Source: Flavimarina sp. Hel_I_48
Lineage (GTDB): Bacteria; Bacteroidota; Bacteroidia; Flavobacteriales; Flavobacteriaceae
Direction: 5' to 3'
Assembly (NCBI RefSeq): GCF_000733945.1
Contig: NZ_JPOL01000002.1
Span: forward strand, 1,799,001-1,863,000
DNA: 64,000 nt
In this document: positions 26,067-36,839 of the stretch, in pieces
How positions within the stretch are numbered: the first letter of the stretch is position 1
Layout of the letters: every line of letters starts with the position of its first letter
Translations under genes and position numbers: made by a program
Notes under the pieces: generated by a model
What the model was told of the DNA's origin: nothing
What the model saw: the letters and a program-made list of their open reading frames with translations, nothing else
The model's database searches: none

Positions 26067-26461
26067 ACCTTACAAAGTTATTGACAACGGCAGCCTTGAT
26101 CATACTGGGCTTAGGTATTGTGTTTTATTTTTTACACCTGGGCGTTTTGAACGTACTTAACGTAGAATTGCCCTATAATTTGCTGAATTTTTATCTCTTT
26201 GGAGCAATAAGTAGTTTGATTATTTGCCTCACGTTTATCACACTTCCAGAGTTGCTTCCAGAGCTGCACGATAAGCTGGGATTCATGTTTTTGTTTTCAA
26301 TTTTCGCAAAACTGTTGTTGTTGGCATTAATATTCAGGAATTTGCTTTTTTCAGATACCGTATTTACAAGAATGGAGCGTCTTAGTATGTTGATTCCCAT
26401 ATTTGTATTCTTGATTTATGAAGTTCTTGTACTTACTAGGATCTTAAAAAAACATTCTTGA
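26063..26461 (+). CDS. DUF6168-like membrane protein of the ATP synthase locus
   Basis: 132 residues with four predicted membrane spans (about 8-28, 40-62, 73-93, 107-125). I cannot assign a function; the sequence resembles the uncharacterised family placed before atpB in flavobacteria (DUF6168). Its position between atpZ and atpB is where AtpI-type assembly factors lie in other genomes. Its ATG overlaps the atpZ stop. Confidence 0.65.
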   Translation: MNLTKLLTTAALIILGLGIVFYFLHLGVLNVLNVELPYNLLNFYLFGAISSLIICLTFITLPELLPELHDKLGFMFLFSIFAKLLLLALIFRNLLFSDTVFTRMERLSMLIPIFVFLIYEVLVLTRILKKHS

Positions 26462-26504
26462 ATCTATTTCTTGATAAAAAAGATGCATTTTTGAATAAAA
26501 TGAT

Positions 26505-26512
26505 TAGTTTTG
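26505..26512 (+). promoter_or_regulatory. Possible -7 element before atpB
   Basis: TAGTTTTG fits TAnnTTTG and lies 40 bases before the atpB ATG in the 90-base gap after the DUF6168 gene. No TTG at 17-23 bases upstream (the nearest ones are 11 and 31 bases away). Confidence 0.35.
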
Positions 26513-26551
26513 CACCAAATTTTAGCAAGCCTGATTTTTTAAAAAATTATA

Positions 26552-27945
<1,394 letters not shown>

Positions 27946-27965
27946 TCAAAGCTTAAACAACTAAG

Positions 27966-28000
27966 CAATTCCTGTGACGGTTGGTTACAGGAATTGTTTT
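27966..28000 (+). terminator. Terminator-like hairpin between atpE and atpF
   Basis: CAATTCCTGT, 11-base loop, ACAGGAATTG, then TTTT. A perfect 10-bp stem inside the operon, 21 bases after the atpE stop and 22 before atpF. It may partly stop transcription or shield the atpE mRNA 3' end. Confidence 0.75.
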
Positions 28001-28021
28001 ATTTAAAACTTAAAATTAAAG

Positions 28022-28522
28022 ATGGATCAATTAATAAATGATTTTTCTCCTGGCTTGTTTGTAATGCAAGCGGTTATATTGCTTATTCTTATCCTGTTGA
28101 TGAAGAAGTTTGCATGGAAACCTATCTTAAGCTCACTTGATGAACGTGAGAGTGGAATTCAGGGTGCATTGGATGCAGCGGAAAAAGCACGTTTAGAGAT
28201 GCAAAACCTCAAAGCAGATAATGAGAAGTTATTGCAAGAGGCACGTAATGAGCGTGAGAGCATGATCAAGGAAGCCCGCGAAATCCGTAAAAAGATGATC
28301 GCAGAAGCAGAAGAAGATACTAAAGAACGTACCTCTGCCATGATTGCACAGGCACAAGAAGCCATTAAAGCAGAAAAGCGTGCGGCAGTAGCAGAACTAA
28401 AAGGTCAGGTTGCAGAATTATCACTTGAAATTGCAGAAAAAGTACTCCGCGTAGAGCTTTCTGACAAAGACAAGCAAAAGCAACTTGTTGATAAAATGTT
28501 GCAGCACGCAACCTTAAACTAA
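28022..28522 (+). CDS. atpF: F0F1 ATP synthase subunit b
   Basis: 166 residues. A single membrane helix (about 12-29, GLFVMQAVILLILILLMK) is followed by a long charged, alanine-rich coiled coil (about 45-160) that forms the peripheral stalk. FAWKPILSSLDER at the membrane-stalk junction is typical. Six bases separate it from atpH. Confidence 0.95.
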   Translation: MDQLINDFSPGLFVMQAVILLILILLMKKFAWKPILSSLDERESGIQGALDAAEKARLEMQNLKADNEKLLQEARNERESMIKEAREIRKKMIAEAEEDTKERTSAMIAQAQEAIKAEKRAAVAELKGQVAELSLEIAEKVLRVELSDKDKQKQLVDKMLQHATLN

Positions 28523-28528
28523 ACGAAT

Positions 28529-29068
28529 ATGTCTACCAGAGCAGCTTCACGTTACGCTAAAGCAGTTTATGCAGGTGCTAAAGAATCGGCAACCGAAGAA
28601 TTGGTATATGGCGACATGAAATCCATCGCTGAAACACTTAGCGGTAGCAAGGAACTGCGTAACGTTCTTGACAGTCCGCAAATTAAAAGCGAAGACAAAC
28701 GTTCTTCTTTGCATGCAATTTTCAGTGGTGTTTCAGAACTTACAACGAGCTTACTTGATATTATAGTTGATAATAGCCGTGCCGGTCTTCTTGAAAAAGT
28801 GGCCATCGCTTATGTTCAAATCTATAATGAAGATCATGGTATCGTTACCGCTACAGTTACCACCGCAGTAGAAATGGACGCCGCTATGGAAGAAAAAATC
28901 ATGGCAAAAATCAAAGAAATCACCGGTAGTGAAAAGGTTATCTTAGAACATAAGATTGACTCTGATATACTGGGTGGTTTTATATTACGCGTAGGTGACA
29001 TGCAATACGACGCCAGTATTTCAAATCAGTTAGAACGCATACACAAAGAATTCAGCAAACGTATATAA
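28529..29068 (+). CDS. atpH: F0F1 ATP synthase subunit delta
   Basis: 179 residues. The N-terminal helical domain (ASRYAKAVYAGAKE ...) and the conserved C-terminal signature (KIDSDILGGFILRVGDMQYDASI) identify the delta/OSCP subunit, which links the peripheral stalk to the top of F1. The start is ATG at 28529. Confidence 0.95.
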   Translation: MSTRAASRYAKAVYAGAKESATEELVYGDMKSIAETLSGSKELRNVLDSPQIKSEDKRSSLHAIFSGVSELTTSLLDIIVDNSRAGLLEKVAIAYVQIYNEDHGIVTATVTTAVEMDAAMEEKIMAKIKEITGSEKVILEHKIDSDILGGFILRVGDMQYDASISNQLERIHKEFSKRI

Positions 29069-29118
29069 TTACAATTGAGTCAGCTTTTAAAGCGACTTTC
29101 AAAATATAATTTACTAAA

Positions 29119-30693
29119 ATGGCAGCAGTTAAACCAGCAGAAGTTTCAGCAATTTTAAAGAAGCAACTTTTAGGCTTTGAAGCATCGGCCTCGCTTGATG
29201 AAGTGGGAACCGTGCTTACCGTGGGTGATGGTATCGCCAGCGTTTATGGATTATCAAACGCACAATATGGAGAGCTTGTCGCCTTTGAAGGAGGTCTTGA
29301 GGGAATCGTACTCAACCTTGAAGAAGATAATGTAGGGGTTGTATTATTAGGCCCATCTAAAGAAATAAAAGAAGGATCTACCGTAAAACGTACGGAACGT
29401 ATCGCATCTATCAATGTAGGTGAGGGTATCGTGGGACGTGTTGTAGATACCTTAGGTAACCCTATTGATGGTAAAGGTGGTATTGAAGGCAAGACCTATG
29501 AAATGCCCTTAGAGCGTAAGGCTCCAGGCGTAATTTACCGTCAGCCCGTTACTGAACCTTTACAGACTGGTATAAAATCTATTGATGCCATGATCCCTGT
29601 GGGACGTGGACAACGGGAACTTGTAATTGGAGACCGTCAGACTGGTAAGACAACAGTTTGTATTGACACTATACTGAACCAGAAAGAATTTTATGACGCT
29701 GGCGAACCTGTTTATTGTATTTATGTAGCCATTGGTCAGAAAGCATCTACTGTTGCCGGTATTGCCAATACGCTGGAAGAAAAAGGCGCTCTTGCCTATA
29801 CTACCATTGTTGCTGCAAATGCATCAGACCCTGCTCCTATGCAGGTTTATGCTCCTTTTGCAGGCGCCGCTATTGGTGAATATTTTAGGGATACGGGTCG
29901 TCCTGCATTGATCGTTTATGATGATCTTTCCAAGCAAGCGGTAGCATATCGTGAGGTTTCTCTGTTATTGCGTCGCCCACCGGGTCGTGAAGCATATCCT
30001 GGTGACGTCTTTTTCCTGCATTCCCGTTTATTGGAGCGTGCAGCAAAAGTCATCAACAATGATGAGATTGCAAAAAACATGAATGATTTGCCAGAAAGTC
30101 TTAAGCCCCTTATCAAAGGTGGTGGTTCACTTACTGCCCTACCCCTTATCGAAACACAGGCGGGCGACGTTTCTGCTTATATTCCTACAAATGTGATTTC
30201 TATTACTGACGGTCAGATTTTCCTGGAATCAGATTTATTTAACTCTGGTGTACGACCAGCGATCAACGTGGGTATTTCCGTATCTCGTGTGGGAGGTAGT
30301 GCGCAGATCAAATCCATGAAAAAAGTAGCGGGTACGTTAAAATTAGACCAGGCAGCCTACAGGGAACTGGAAGCTTTCTCTAAATTCGGTTCAGATCTTG
30401 ACGCGGCTACCATGAACGTGATCGCTAAAGGTCAACGTAACGTGGAAATCCTTAAGCAGGCTCAAAACGATCCTTATACAGTAGAAGACCAGATCGCGAT
30501 TATTTATGCAGGTTCAAAAAATCTCTTGCGTAATGTACCGGTAAATAAAGTAAAAGAATTTGAAAAAGACTATCTGGAATTCCTTAATGCACAGCACAGG
30601 GATGTTCTGGATACGCTGAAAGCGGGTAAACTTACTGACGAAGTGATAGATACGCTTACAACGGTTGCTAAAGATATGGCAGCCAAGTATTAA
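29119..30693 (+). CDS. atpA: F0F1 ATP synthase subunit alpha
   Basis: 524 residues, the normal length. Walker A is present as GDRQTGKTT, the DELSD-region equivalent as [20 protein letters not shown], and the family signature as [21 protein letters not shown]. It forms the non-catalytic nucleotide-binding positions of F1. It lies between atpH and atpG, as usual; the catalytic beta subunit gene is not in the window. Confidence 0.98.
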   Translation: MAAVKPAEVSAILKKQLLGFEASASLDEVGTVLTVGDGIASVYGLSNAQYGELVAFEGGLEGIVLNLEEDNVGVVLLGPSKEIKEGSTVKRTERIASINVGEGIVGRVVDTLGNPIDGKGGIEGKTYEMPLERKAPGVIYRQPVTEPLQTGIKSIDAMIPVGRGQRELVIGDRQTGKTTVCIDTILNQKEFYDAGEPVYCIYVAIGQKASTVAGIANTLEEKGALAYTTIVAANASDPAPMQVYAPFAGAAIGEYFRDTGRPALIVYDDLSKQAVAYREVSLLLRRPPGREAYPGDVFFLHSRLLERAAKVINNDEIAKNMNDLPESLKPLIKGGGSLTALPLIETQAGDVSAYIPTNVISITDGQIFLESDLFNSGVRPAINVGISVSRVGGSAQIKSMKKVAGTLKLDQAAYRELEAFSKFGSDLDAATMNVIAKGQRNVEILKQAQNDPYTVEDQIAIIYAGSKNLLRNVPVNKVKEFEKDYLEFLNAQHRDVLDTLKAGKLTDEVIDTLTTVAKDMAAKY

Positions 30694-30740
30694 AAGAACA
30701 GAATAATTTAAATTTTGAATTCAAAATTCTGAATTAAAAA

Positions 30741-31616
30741 ATGGCCAATTTAAAGGAAATTAGAAATAGGATTTCATCGGTGTCATCAACGATGCAGATA
30801 ACCAGTGCCATGAAAATGGTTTCTGCGGCAAAGTTGAAAAAAGCACAGGATGCAATTACCGCCATGCGCCCCTACGCTGATAAACTGACAGAACTCCTGC
30901 AGAACCTCAGCGCCACTATGGAAGGTGACAGCGGAAGCCGTTACGCTGAGCAACGACCCATTAATAAAGTGCTTGTTGTCGCTATATCTTCTAACCGTGG
31001 TCTTGCAGGAGCCTTTAATGCCAATGTCATTAAAGAGTCCAGAAATATAGCCAATGATGCCTATCCCAACAAAGAAGTTCATTTTCTTACCTTAGGGAAA
31101 AAAGCAAATGATGTGCTTAAGAAAGGCTATACGGTTGTTGAAAATAACAACGCCATTTTTGATGACCTTTCTTACGAAAATGTTGAGGTAATCGCTGAAC
31201 ACGTAATGGATCTGTTTACAAAAGGTACTTATGACCGTGTAGAATTGGTATACAACTCATTTAAGAATGCAGCGACGCAAGTTGTGGTACGTGAGCAGTT
31301 CTTACCTATCGTTCCCTTACAAGAGCAAAACATTCAGACTACAAATGCCGCTCAGGTAGATTACATCTTTGAGCCTTCTAAAGAAGAAATCGTAAAACAA
31401 TTGATTCCAAAAGCCCTAAAAACTCAATTTTTTAAGGGAATAAGGGATTCTGTCGCCAGTGAGCACGGTGCACGTATGACCGCTATGCACAAAGCAACAG
31501 ATAATGCGACAGAACTTCGTGATGATCTCAAATTGAAATATAACAAAGCGCGTCAAGCATCGATTACTAATGAAATATTGGAAATCGTAGGTGGTGCAGA
31601 AGCATTAAATAACTAG
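30741..31616 (+). CDS. atpG: F0F1 ATP synthase subunit gamma
   Basis: 291 residues. The N-terminal coiled-coil helix (MANLKEIRNRISSVSSTMQI, SAMKMVSAAKLKKAQ), a central SSNRGLAGAFNANV strand-loop and the C-terminal signature (SEHGARMTAMHKATDNA) form the rotating central shaft. It is the last gene of the operon; a terminator follows and atpD/atpC are absent, as in other flavobacteria where beta and epsilon are encoded elsewhere. Confidence 0.97.
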   Translation: MANLKEIRNRISSVSSTMQITSAMKMVSAAKLKKAQDAITAMRPYADKLTELLQNLSATMEGDSGSRYAEQRPINKVLVVAISSNRGLAGAFNANVIKESRNIANDAYPNKEVHFLTLGKKANDVLKKGYTVVENNNAIFDDLSYENVEVIAEHVMDLFTKGTYDRVELVYNSFKNAATQVVVREQFLPIVPLQEQNIQTTNAAQVDYIFEPSKEEIVKQLIPKALKTQFFKGIRDSVASEHGARMTAMHKATDNATELRDDLKLKYNKARQASITNEILEIVGGAEALNN

Positions 31617-31640
31617 TTTGATTCACTAAATATTAGATTT

Positions 31641-31668
31641 AAAGCCCTGTTTTTAGCAGGGCTTTTTT
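31641..31668 (+). terminator. Intrinsic terminator of the atp operon
   Basis: AAAGCCCTG, 7-base loop, CAGGGCTTT followed by TTT, 24 bases after the atpG stop. Confidence 0.92.
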
Positions 31669-31721
31669 AATTTATCTACTTTTTAGCACTGTTTTTGAAG
31701 TATCCTTTTAAACGCAACGCA

Positions 31722-32222
31722 ATGAAAAAAACATGCACTATATTCCTGCTTATTATCACGCTTAGCACGATAACCAGCTGCGCACAAAACCGCCAAATCG
31801 TGAAAAAACCAAGTTTTACCGTAACGGACTCTTATTATACTTCCTGGATCACGAATCAGCCTAACAATACTTCAGGAATGGATATTTCTGTGATTATTGA
31901 AAACAAACCAGATGCTATAACTTTAAAGTCGGTGTTTTTTAAGGGTCAGTCTGCAGCATTGAATAAAGAAAAGGAAACGCTATATACCGCACATTTTATT
32001 TCCGCGAGAAAAAAACCTGATTATGTCCTTTCCAGTGATAGTAAGGATGAGGCCAATAACCCAAAACCGAGAATTCCTGAAAAATCCCCTATTCCACTCG
32101 CACCAGATGAAGCACTGCTTGTTTATCTCAAAGACGGAAAAGAGAACTACCATGTGTTGAAAAATTTAAAGGACAAAGGCACAAAATATCCTGCCGAAGC
32201 ACCTTTTAATACTAATAACTAA
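31722..32222 (+). CDS. Hypothetical lipoprotein
   Basis: 166 residues. The N-terminus MKKTCTIFLLIITLS is followed by a lipobox TITSC (Cys about 20), so it should be a lipoprotein. The remainder is about 140 residues with a FTVTDSYYTSWIT strand near the start and EKSPIPLAPDEALLVYLKDG near the end. I recognise no family. ATG 31722 is chosen over an upstream TTG (31695) that would precede the signal peptide. It stands alone after the atp terminator. Confidence 0.7.
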   Translation: MKKTCTIFLLIITLSTITSCAQNRQIVKKPSFTVTDSYYTSWITNQPNNTSGMDISVIIENKPDAITLKSVFFKGQSAALNKEKETLYTAHFISARKKPDYVLSSDSKDEANNPKPRIPEKSPIPLAPDEALLVYLKDGKENYHVLKNLKDKGTKYPAEAPFNTNN

Positions 32223-32319
32223 ATCATTTACGGAAAAAACTTCCGTCTAAAATCTACCTCGTACACCCCAATAGAAAGATATATTTTAAGTTCTCCCCGA
32301 AAAGGACCTCTAATAGCGA

Positions 32320-32348
32320 TTGTTCAAGGTATTAAATAGCTAATTTTA
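32320..32348 (+). promoter_or_regulatory. Probable promoter of the flippase gene
   Basis: TTG (32320-32322), 18-base spacer, TAATTTTA (32341-32348). One mismatch from TAnnTTTG. The implied leader before the TTG start at 32367 is about 12-15 bases. Confidence 0.45.
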
Positions 32349-32366
32349 GCCCCAAATTCATCATTT

Positions 32367-33797
32367 TTGAGCGTACTCAAGCGATTTGTTCAGGATACTG
32401 CCGTCTATGGCCTTGCGACCGTACTTCCCCGGGTCATGAGCATAATTCTCATAGGCCTGCATACAGATGTGCTGGGAAACCGCAGCTATGCAGATAACAC
32501 CTCGTTTTATGTAGGGGCGACTTTTCTCAATGTACTGCTCAGTTTTGGTATGGAAACTGCCTTTTTTCGATTCTTTTCAAAAAGCCAGAACAAGCAGCGC
32601 GTATATAGCACGGTACTTATTGCGATCACTACGGTTTCCCTTATAGCGTTTGTACTGCTGTGGTTTTTAAAAACACCTATAACCACTGCCTTACTCTTAC
32701 CTCCACAATATTATACCTATCTGCTGGGAATTACCATTCTGGATGCACTGGTTGTGGCTCCTTTTGCCTACTTACGCGCCCAGGGAAAAGCATTGCGCTT
32801 TGCAGGTATAAAAATTGCCAACCTTTTTGTTTATGTTGTGCTCAATTTTTTCTTTCTCTGGACGATCCCAAAGTACAATCTGCAGTTTGAATGGTTTGAT
32901 CCAGAGAATTTGGTCAGGTATATCTTTATAGCCAATCTCGCTGCAAGTGCGGTAACGATTTTGATCATTTTACCCGATTTTTTAAAGACCAAATTGATTT
33001 TTGACAGACAGATCTTCAAGCAATTATGGGATTACGGTTGGCCAGTACTCGTAGCCGGTCTTGCCTTTGCCATCAATGAAAACCTGGACAAGCTTTTACT
33101 GGGGGACCTGCTTGATAAGAACATTATGGGCGCCTATGCAGGCTGCTATAAACTAGCCGTTTTTATGACCATTTTCATACAGGCTTTCCGGCTGGGGGCA
33201 GAACCTTTTTTCTTCAATCATGCTTCGGAAAAAAACGCGCCGCAAACCTATGCAACCATCCTCAAATATTTTGTCGTTGTAGGCGCCGCAGGGCTACTGA
33301 TCATCATCAGCTTTATAGATTTTTTTAAGGTGATACTCATTCGCAATGATTCTTATTACATCGCAATTGGGATCGTGCCCGCGGTACTTCTGGCCAATTT
33401 ATTCCTAGGTATTTACCACAATCTTTCCATCTGGTATAAATTGACAGATAAAACCCGCTACGGAATGTATTTTTCAATCGTGGGCGCTGGTATTACAATA
33501 GTTATAAATATTGTTTTTATACCTATCGTTGGATTTATGGCTGCTGCGTATGCCACACTGGTAGCTTACGGTAGCATGATGCTGATTTCTTATTTTATAG
33601 GTCAAAAACACTATAAAATACCCTATAATCTAACCAGAATAGGCAGTTATTTGATTATAGCCATACTTTTTTCCGGGTTAAGCTTTTATGTTTTTAGGGA
33701 AAATTATTTAGTAAGTGTTATCTTGCTCGCAGTTTTTGGCGCACTGGTTTTAAAGCTTGAAAACAAAGAACTTAAACGTATTTTATTAAAAAAATAA
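32367..33797 (+). CDS. Polysaccharide flippase family membrane protein (Wzx/MATE-like)
   Basis: 476 residues with 12-14 predicted membrane spans. It opens MSVLKRFVQDTAVYGLATVL and continues with a FLNVLLSFGMETAFFRFF helix, the usual start of the oligosaccharide flippase/polysaccharide biosynthesis family. It presumably moves lipid-linked glycans across the inner membrane. The start is TTG. It leads the cluster flippase-dut-nucleotidyltransferase-TPR-DUF4292-envC, which recurs in Bacteroidota and points to cell-envelope work; the transported glycan is unknown. Confidence 0.85.
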   Translation: MSVLKRFVQDTAVYGLATVLPRVMSIILIGLHTDVLGNRSYADNTSFYVGATFLNVLLSFGMETAFFRFFSKSQNKQRVYSTVLIAITTVSLIAFVLLWFLKTPITTALLLPPQYYTYLLGITILDALVVAPFAYLRAQGKALRFAGIKIANLFVYVVLNFFFLWTIPKYNLQFEWFDPENLVRYIFIANLAASAVTILIILPDFLKTKLIFDRQIFKQLWDYGWPVLVAGLAFAINENLDKLLLGDLLDKNIMGAYAGCYKLAVFMTIFIQAFRLGAEPFFFNHASEKNAPQTYATILKYFVVVGAAGLLIIISFIDFFKVILIRNDSYYIAIGIVPAVLLANLFLGIYHNLSIWYKLTDKTRYGMYFSIVGAGITIVINIVFIPIVGFMAAAYATLVAYGSMMLISYFIGQKHYKIPYNLTRIGSYLIIAILFSGLSFYVFRENYLVSVILLAVFGALVLKLENKELKRILLKK

Positions 33798-33809
33798 GCA
33801 GTTATCGCA

Positions 33810-34244
33810 ATGACGGTTAAAATTGTAAACAAATCTGAACACGCACTACCCGCTTATAGTACTTCGGCTTCTGCCGGGATGGATTTACGGGCAAATAACC
33901 CTGAACCTATTGAGCTTAAACCCCTGGGCAGGGCCATTATCCCCACAGGGCTTTTTATTGAACTTCCCGAAGGTTATGAAGCACAGGTACGCCCGCGCAG
34001 TGGCCTGGCCGCAAAAAAAGGGATTACCGTCCTTAATTCGCCGGGTACTATTGATGCAGATTATCGTGGGGAGATAGGTGTTATACTTGTCAACCTTTCT
34101 GATACTACCTTTGTGATTGAGGCTGGCGAGCGAATCGCCCAGATGGTCATCGCAAAACATGAACAGGCCACATGGGAAGCGGTTGAAACGCTTCAGGAGA
34201 CAGCGCGCGGTTCTGGTGGTTTTGGCAGTACCGGATCACGATAA
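33810..34244 (+). CDS. dut: dUTP diphosphatase
   Basis: 144 residues with all five motifs of the trimeric dUTPase: [40 protein letters not shown] and GSGGFGSTG. It hydrolyses dUTP to dUMP, keeping uracil out of DNA and feeding dTMP synthesis. It starts 12 bases after the flippase stop. Confidence 0.97.
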   Translation: MTVKIVNKSEHALPAYSTSASAGMDLRANNPEPIELKPLGRAIIPTGLFIELPEGYEAQVRPRSGLAAKKGITVLNSPGTIDADYRGEIGVILVNLSDTTFVIEAGERIAQMVIAKHEQATWEAVETLQETARGSGGFGSTGSR

Positions 34245-34336
34245 TTTTCAGTTCGATAATTTGCTGAAAATCTAACGTATCCAGGTTAATAGTACGTTTT
34301 ATTTGAGCAAATCTAAACATTAAATATATTCATAAA

Positions 34337-34395
34337 CTTTCCGCTTTTGCGGAAGGAGTTAATCTCAAATCATAAGTCTTCCCGGTAACACCGGG
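34337..34395 (+). promoter_or_regulatory. Two small hairpins in the leader of the nucleotidyltransferase gene
   Basis: CTTTCCGC-TTTT-GCGGAAGG (34337-34356) and CCCGGT-AAC-ACCGGG (34381-34395), both perfect or near-perfect, 16-75 bases before the ATG. The first belongs to the short TTCCGC/GCGGAA palindrome set. No T tract follows either, so they are not intrinsic terminators. Confidence 0.45.
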
Positions 34396-34411
34396 TCTAA
34401 AATCCAATAAA

Positions 34412-35422
34412 ATGAAAATAATTGTTCCCATGGCCGGTCGCGGTTCCCGCTTGCGCCCACATACCCTAACCATTCCAAAACCCCTTATTCCCATTGCTGG
34501 TAAACCTATTGTACACCGCCTTGTACAGGATATTGCCGGTGTATTGGAAGAACCTGTAGAAGAAATAGCTTTTGTGATAGGTGCTGATTTTGGGGAGCAG
34601 GTAGAAAACAACCTTAAAGAAATCGCTAAGGAACTAGGGGCGAAAGGCACCATTTATTATCAGGATAAACCACTGGGAACGGGCCATGCAATCATGTGCG
34701 CAAAAGAATCCCTGAGCGGTCCTTGCGTGATCGCTTATGCAGATACACTTTTTAGGGCAGATTTCACGTTAGATAAAGATGCTGATAGCGTGATCTGGGT
34801 AAAACAGGTAGAAAATCCACAGGCGTACGGTGTAGTATCCCTTAACGACAAAAATGAGATCACCGGCCTGGTTGAAAAACCAGAGGAATTTGTTTCTGAC
34901 CTGGCCGTTATAGGAATTTACTATTTCAAGGACGTAGCAGTGCTTAAAAATGAACTTCAGGAAGTTCTGGACAAAAATCTAATGCACGGCGGAGAATATC
35001 AGATCAACGACGGTATTAAGCAAATGCAGGCTAAAGGATACACCTTTAAACCTGGCCAGATTGAGGAGTGGATGGACTGTGGCAACAAAGCGGTTACCGT
35101 AGAAACAAATGGAAGAATGCTCAACTTTTTACACCAGGAAAATGTAGAAATGGTATCCTCAAGCGCTAAATTAGAAAACAGCGAGATCGTACCGCCATGT
35201 TTCATAGGTGATGACGTAGTGCTTAAAAATGCAACAATAGGCCCTAATGTTTCCATAGGTATGGGGACGGTGATTGAAGACAGCACGATTGCTGACAGTT
35301 TAATACAAAATTTTAGTTCGGTTAAAAATGCCAATTTGAAAAATGCCATGATAGGTAACTATGCAAAATTTGATGGTAATTTTACCGAAATAAGCATAGG
35401 TGATTATTCGGTATTGGATTAA
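34412..35422 (+). CDS. Sugar-phosphate nucleotidyltransferase
   Basis: 336 residues. The N-terminal nucleotidyltransferase domain (about 1-235) has MAGRGSRLRPHT and PKPLIPIAGKP for nucleotide and metal binding, plus DKPLGTGHAIMCA, YADTLF and EKPEEF. A left-handed beta-helix tail follows (about 250-336; IVPPCFIGDDVVLKNATIG). It should make an NDP-sugar from a sugar-1-phosphate; relatives are annotated as glucose-1-phosphate thymidylyl- or mannose-1-phosphate guanylyltransferases, and the sugar is not decidable here. Confidence 0.85.
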   Translation: MKIIVPMAGRGSRLRPHTLTIPKPLIPIAGKPIVHRLVQDIAGVLEEPVEEIAFVIGADFGEQVENNLKEIAKELGAKGTIYYQDKPLGTGHAIMCAKESLSGPCVIAYADTLFRADFTLDKDADSVIWVKQVENPQAYGVVSLNDKNEITGLVEKPEEFVSDLAVIGIYYFKDVAVLKNELQEVLDKNLMHGGEYQINDGIKQMQAKGYTFKPGQIEEWMDCGNKAVTVETNGRMLNFLHQENVEMVSSSAKLENSEIVPPCFIGDDVVLKNATIGPNVSIGMGTVIEDSTIADSLIQNFSSVKNANLKNAMIGNYAKFDGNFTEISIGDYSVLD

Positions 35423-35487
35423 TGGCCTTTTTGATACATAAAACAGCCTTTTAAGGTACTAATTTCCGCTTTGCGGATCATATATTT

Positions 35488-36834
35488 ATGCGTAATCTAC
35501 TTCTTTTATTTGGTTTGCTTTGGCTTACCGTTCCCATGCATGCGCAAGAAGATCCTGCGCTTAAAGAAGTGAATATTGATGATCTGGGCAATGTGACAGA
35601 TAAATTTCAGGAATCGTTTTTTGAAGCTTTAAAACAAAAAGCGATCGAAAATTATGACCGTGCGATTACCGCGTTGGATGTCTGTATTGCCCTTCGTCCC
35701 AAAGAAGCTATTCTCTACTTTGAAAAAGGGAAGAATATGGCACTTTCTGGAAAAACGGAAGGCGCAGAATATAATTACTTAAAAGCGCTGAAATTGAAGC
35801 CTAAGCAGCGCGATGTGATGGAAAGTCTTTACGAAGTGTATTATGCGAAGCAAAATTTTCAAAAGTCCATAGACCTTGTAAAGCAGCTTATTTCTTTTGA
35901 TCCGCAGTACAAAGAAGACCTTGCACGCATTTATATACGTACTAAAGAATTTGATAAAGCGCTTGCGCTACTGGATGAGCTTGATAATGAAATGGGTAAA
36001 GATACCTACAGAGACCAGATGCGGCGTCAGGCTTATGCGCTAAGCGGTGGCGATCTTGAAGAACAGGCCATTAGAGAGCGTATCAAGTCCAATCCTGATT
36101 CTGAACAAAATTACCTTAACCTTATCTATGTATTCAGTGAGCAGGGCGAGACGCAAAAAGCGTATGAAACTGCCCAAAAATTACTGGATATCAATCCCAA
36201 AGCAGATGCCGCGCACCTTGCTCTTTATAAATTCAACCTGGATAAAGGCAATATAGAAGAAGCAGTACGTTCTATGGATAAAGTGCTCAGGAGTACTTCT
36301 ATTGAAGTGAAGGCGAAGCATAGTGTGCTCAATGATTTTTTGCTCTTTGTGGAAGAACATCCCGAGTTTGAGAATGAACTTGAGCAGGCAGTAGCCCTTT
36401 TCAGCGAAAAGGAAAAAATAGATGTCAATCAGGAGTTGGCGGGTTATTATCTTAAAAACGATGATAAGGAAAAAGCGCTTGATTATTACCTCAACGCCTA
36501 TCAAAGTGAGCCCGAAGATTTTAATGTGATCAAAAACCTCATGATTTTACAATTGGAAGCCCTGAAGTTTCAGGAAACGGTAAAACTGGCTCAGGAAGGT
36601 CAGGATCTCTATCCCAGCCAGCCTATCTTTTATTTGATTTCGGGTGTGGCTAATAACAGTTTGGAAAATTACACGGCTGCCATTCAGGATCTTGAAATAG
36701 GTATTGATTATGTAATTGAAGACCCTACAATGAAAAGTGATTTTTATACGCAACTAGGTGCTGCTTATGAAAAATCTGGAAATCCCACTAAAGGCGCTGA
36801 ATATAAAAAACGCGCTACCCAATTGATGCAATAA
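35488..36834 (+). CDS. Periplasmic TPR-repeat protein
   Basis: 448 residues with a signal peptide (MRNLLLLFGLLWLTVPMHAQ) and no lipobox. TPR repeats cover most of the mature chain, e.g. ALKQKAIENYDRAITALDVC (about 47-66), YFEKGKNMALSGKTEGAEYN, KALDYYLNAYQSEPEDFNV and FYTQLGAAYEKSGNPTKGAE at the end. It is a scaffold by architecture; partners may be the next two products, as its stop is 5 bases from the DUF4292 gene. A TCCGC-TTT-GCGGA dyad lies 11 bases before the start. Confidence 0.8.
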   Translation: MRNLLLLFGLLWLTVPMHAQEDPALKEVNIDDLGNVTDKFQESFFEALKQKAIENYDRAITALDVCIALRPKEAILYFEKGKNMALSGKTEGAEYNYLKALKLKPKQRDVMESLYEVYYAKQNFQKSIDLVKQLISFDPQYKEDLARIYIRTKEFDKALALLDELDNEMGKDTYRDQMRRQAYALSGGDLEEQAIRERIKSNPDSEQNYLNLIYVFSEQGETQKAYETAQKLLDINPKADAAHLALYKFNLDKGNIEEAVRSMDKVLRSTSIEVKAKHSVLNDFLLFVEEHPEFENELEQAVALFSEKEKIDVNQELAGYYLKNDDKEKALDYYLNAYQSEPEDFNVIKNLMILQLEALKFQETVKLAQEGQDLYPSQPIFYLISGVANNSLENYTAAIQDLEIGIDYVIEDPTMKSDFYTQLGAAYEKSGNPTKGAEYKKRATQLMQ

Positions 36835-36839
36835 AAACT

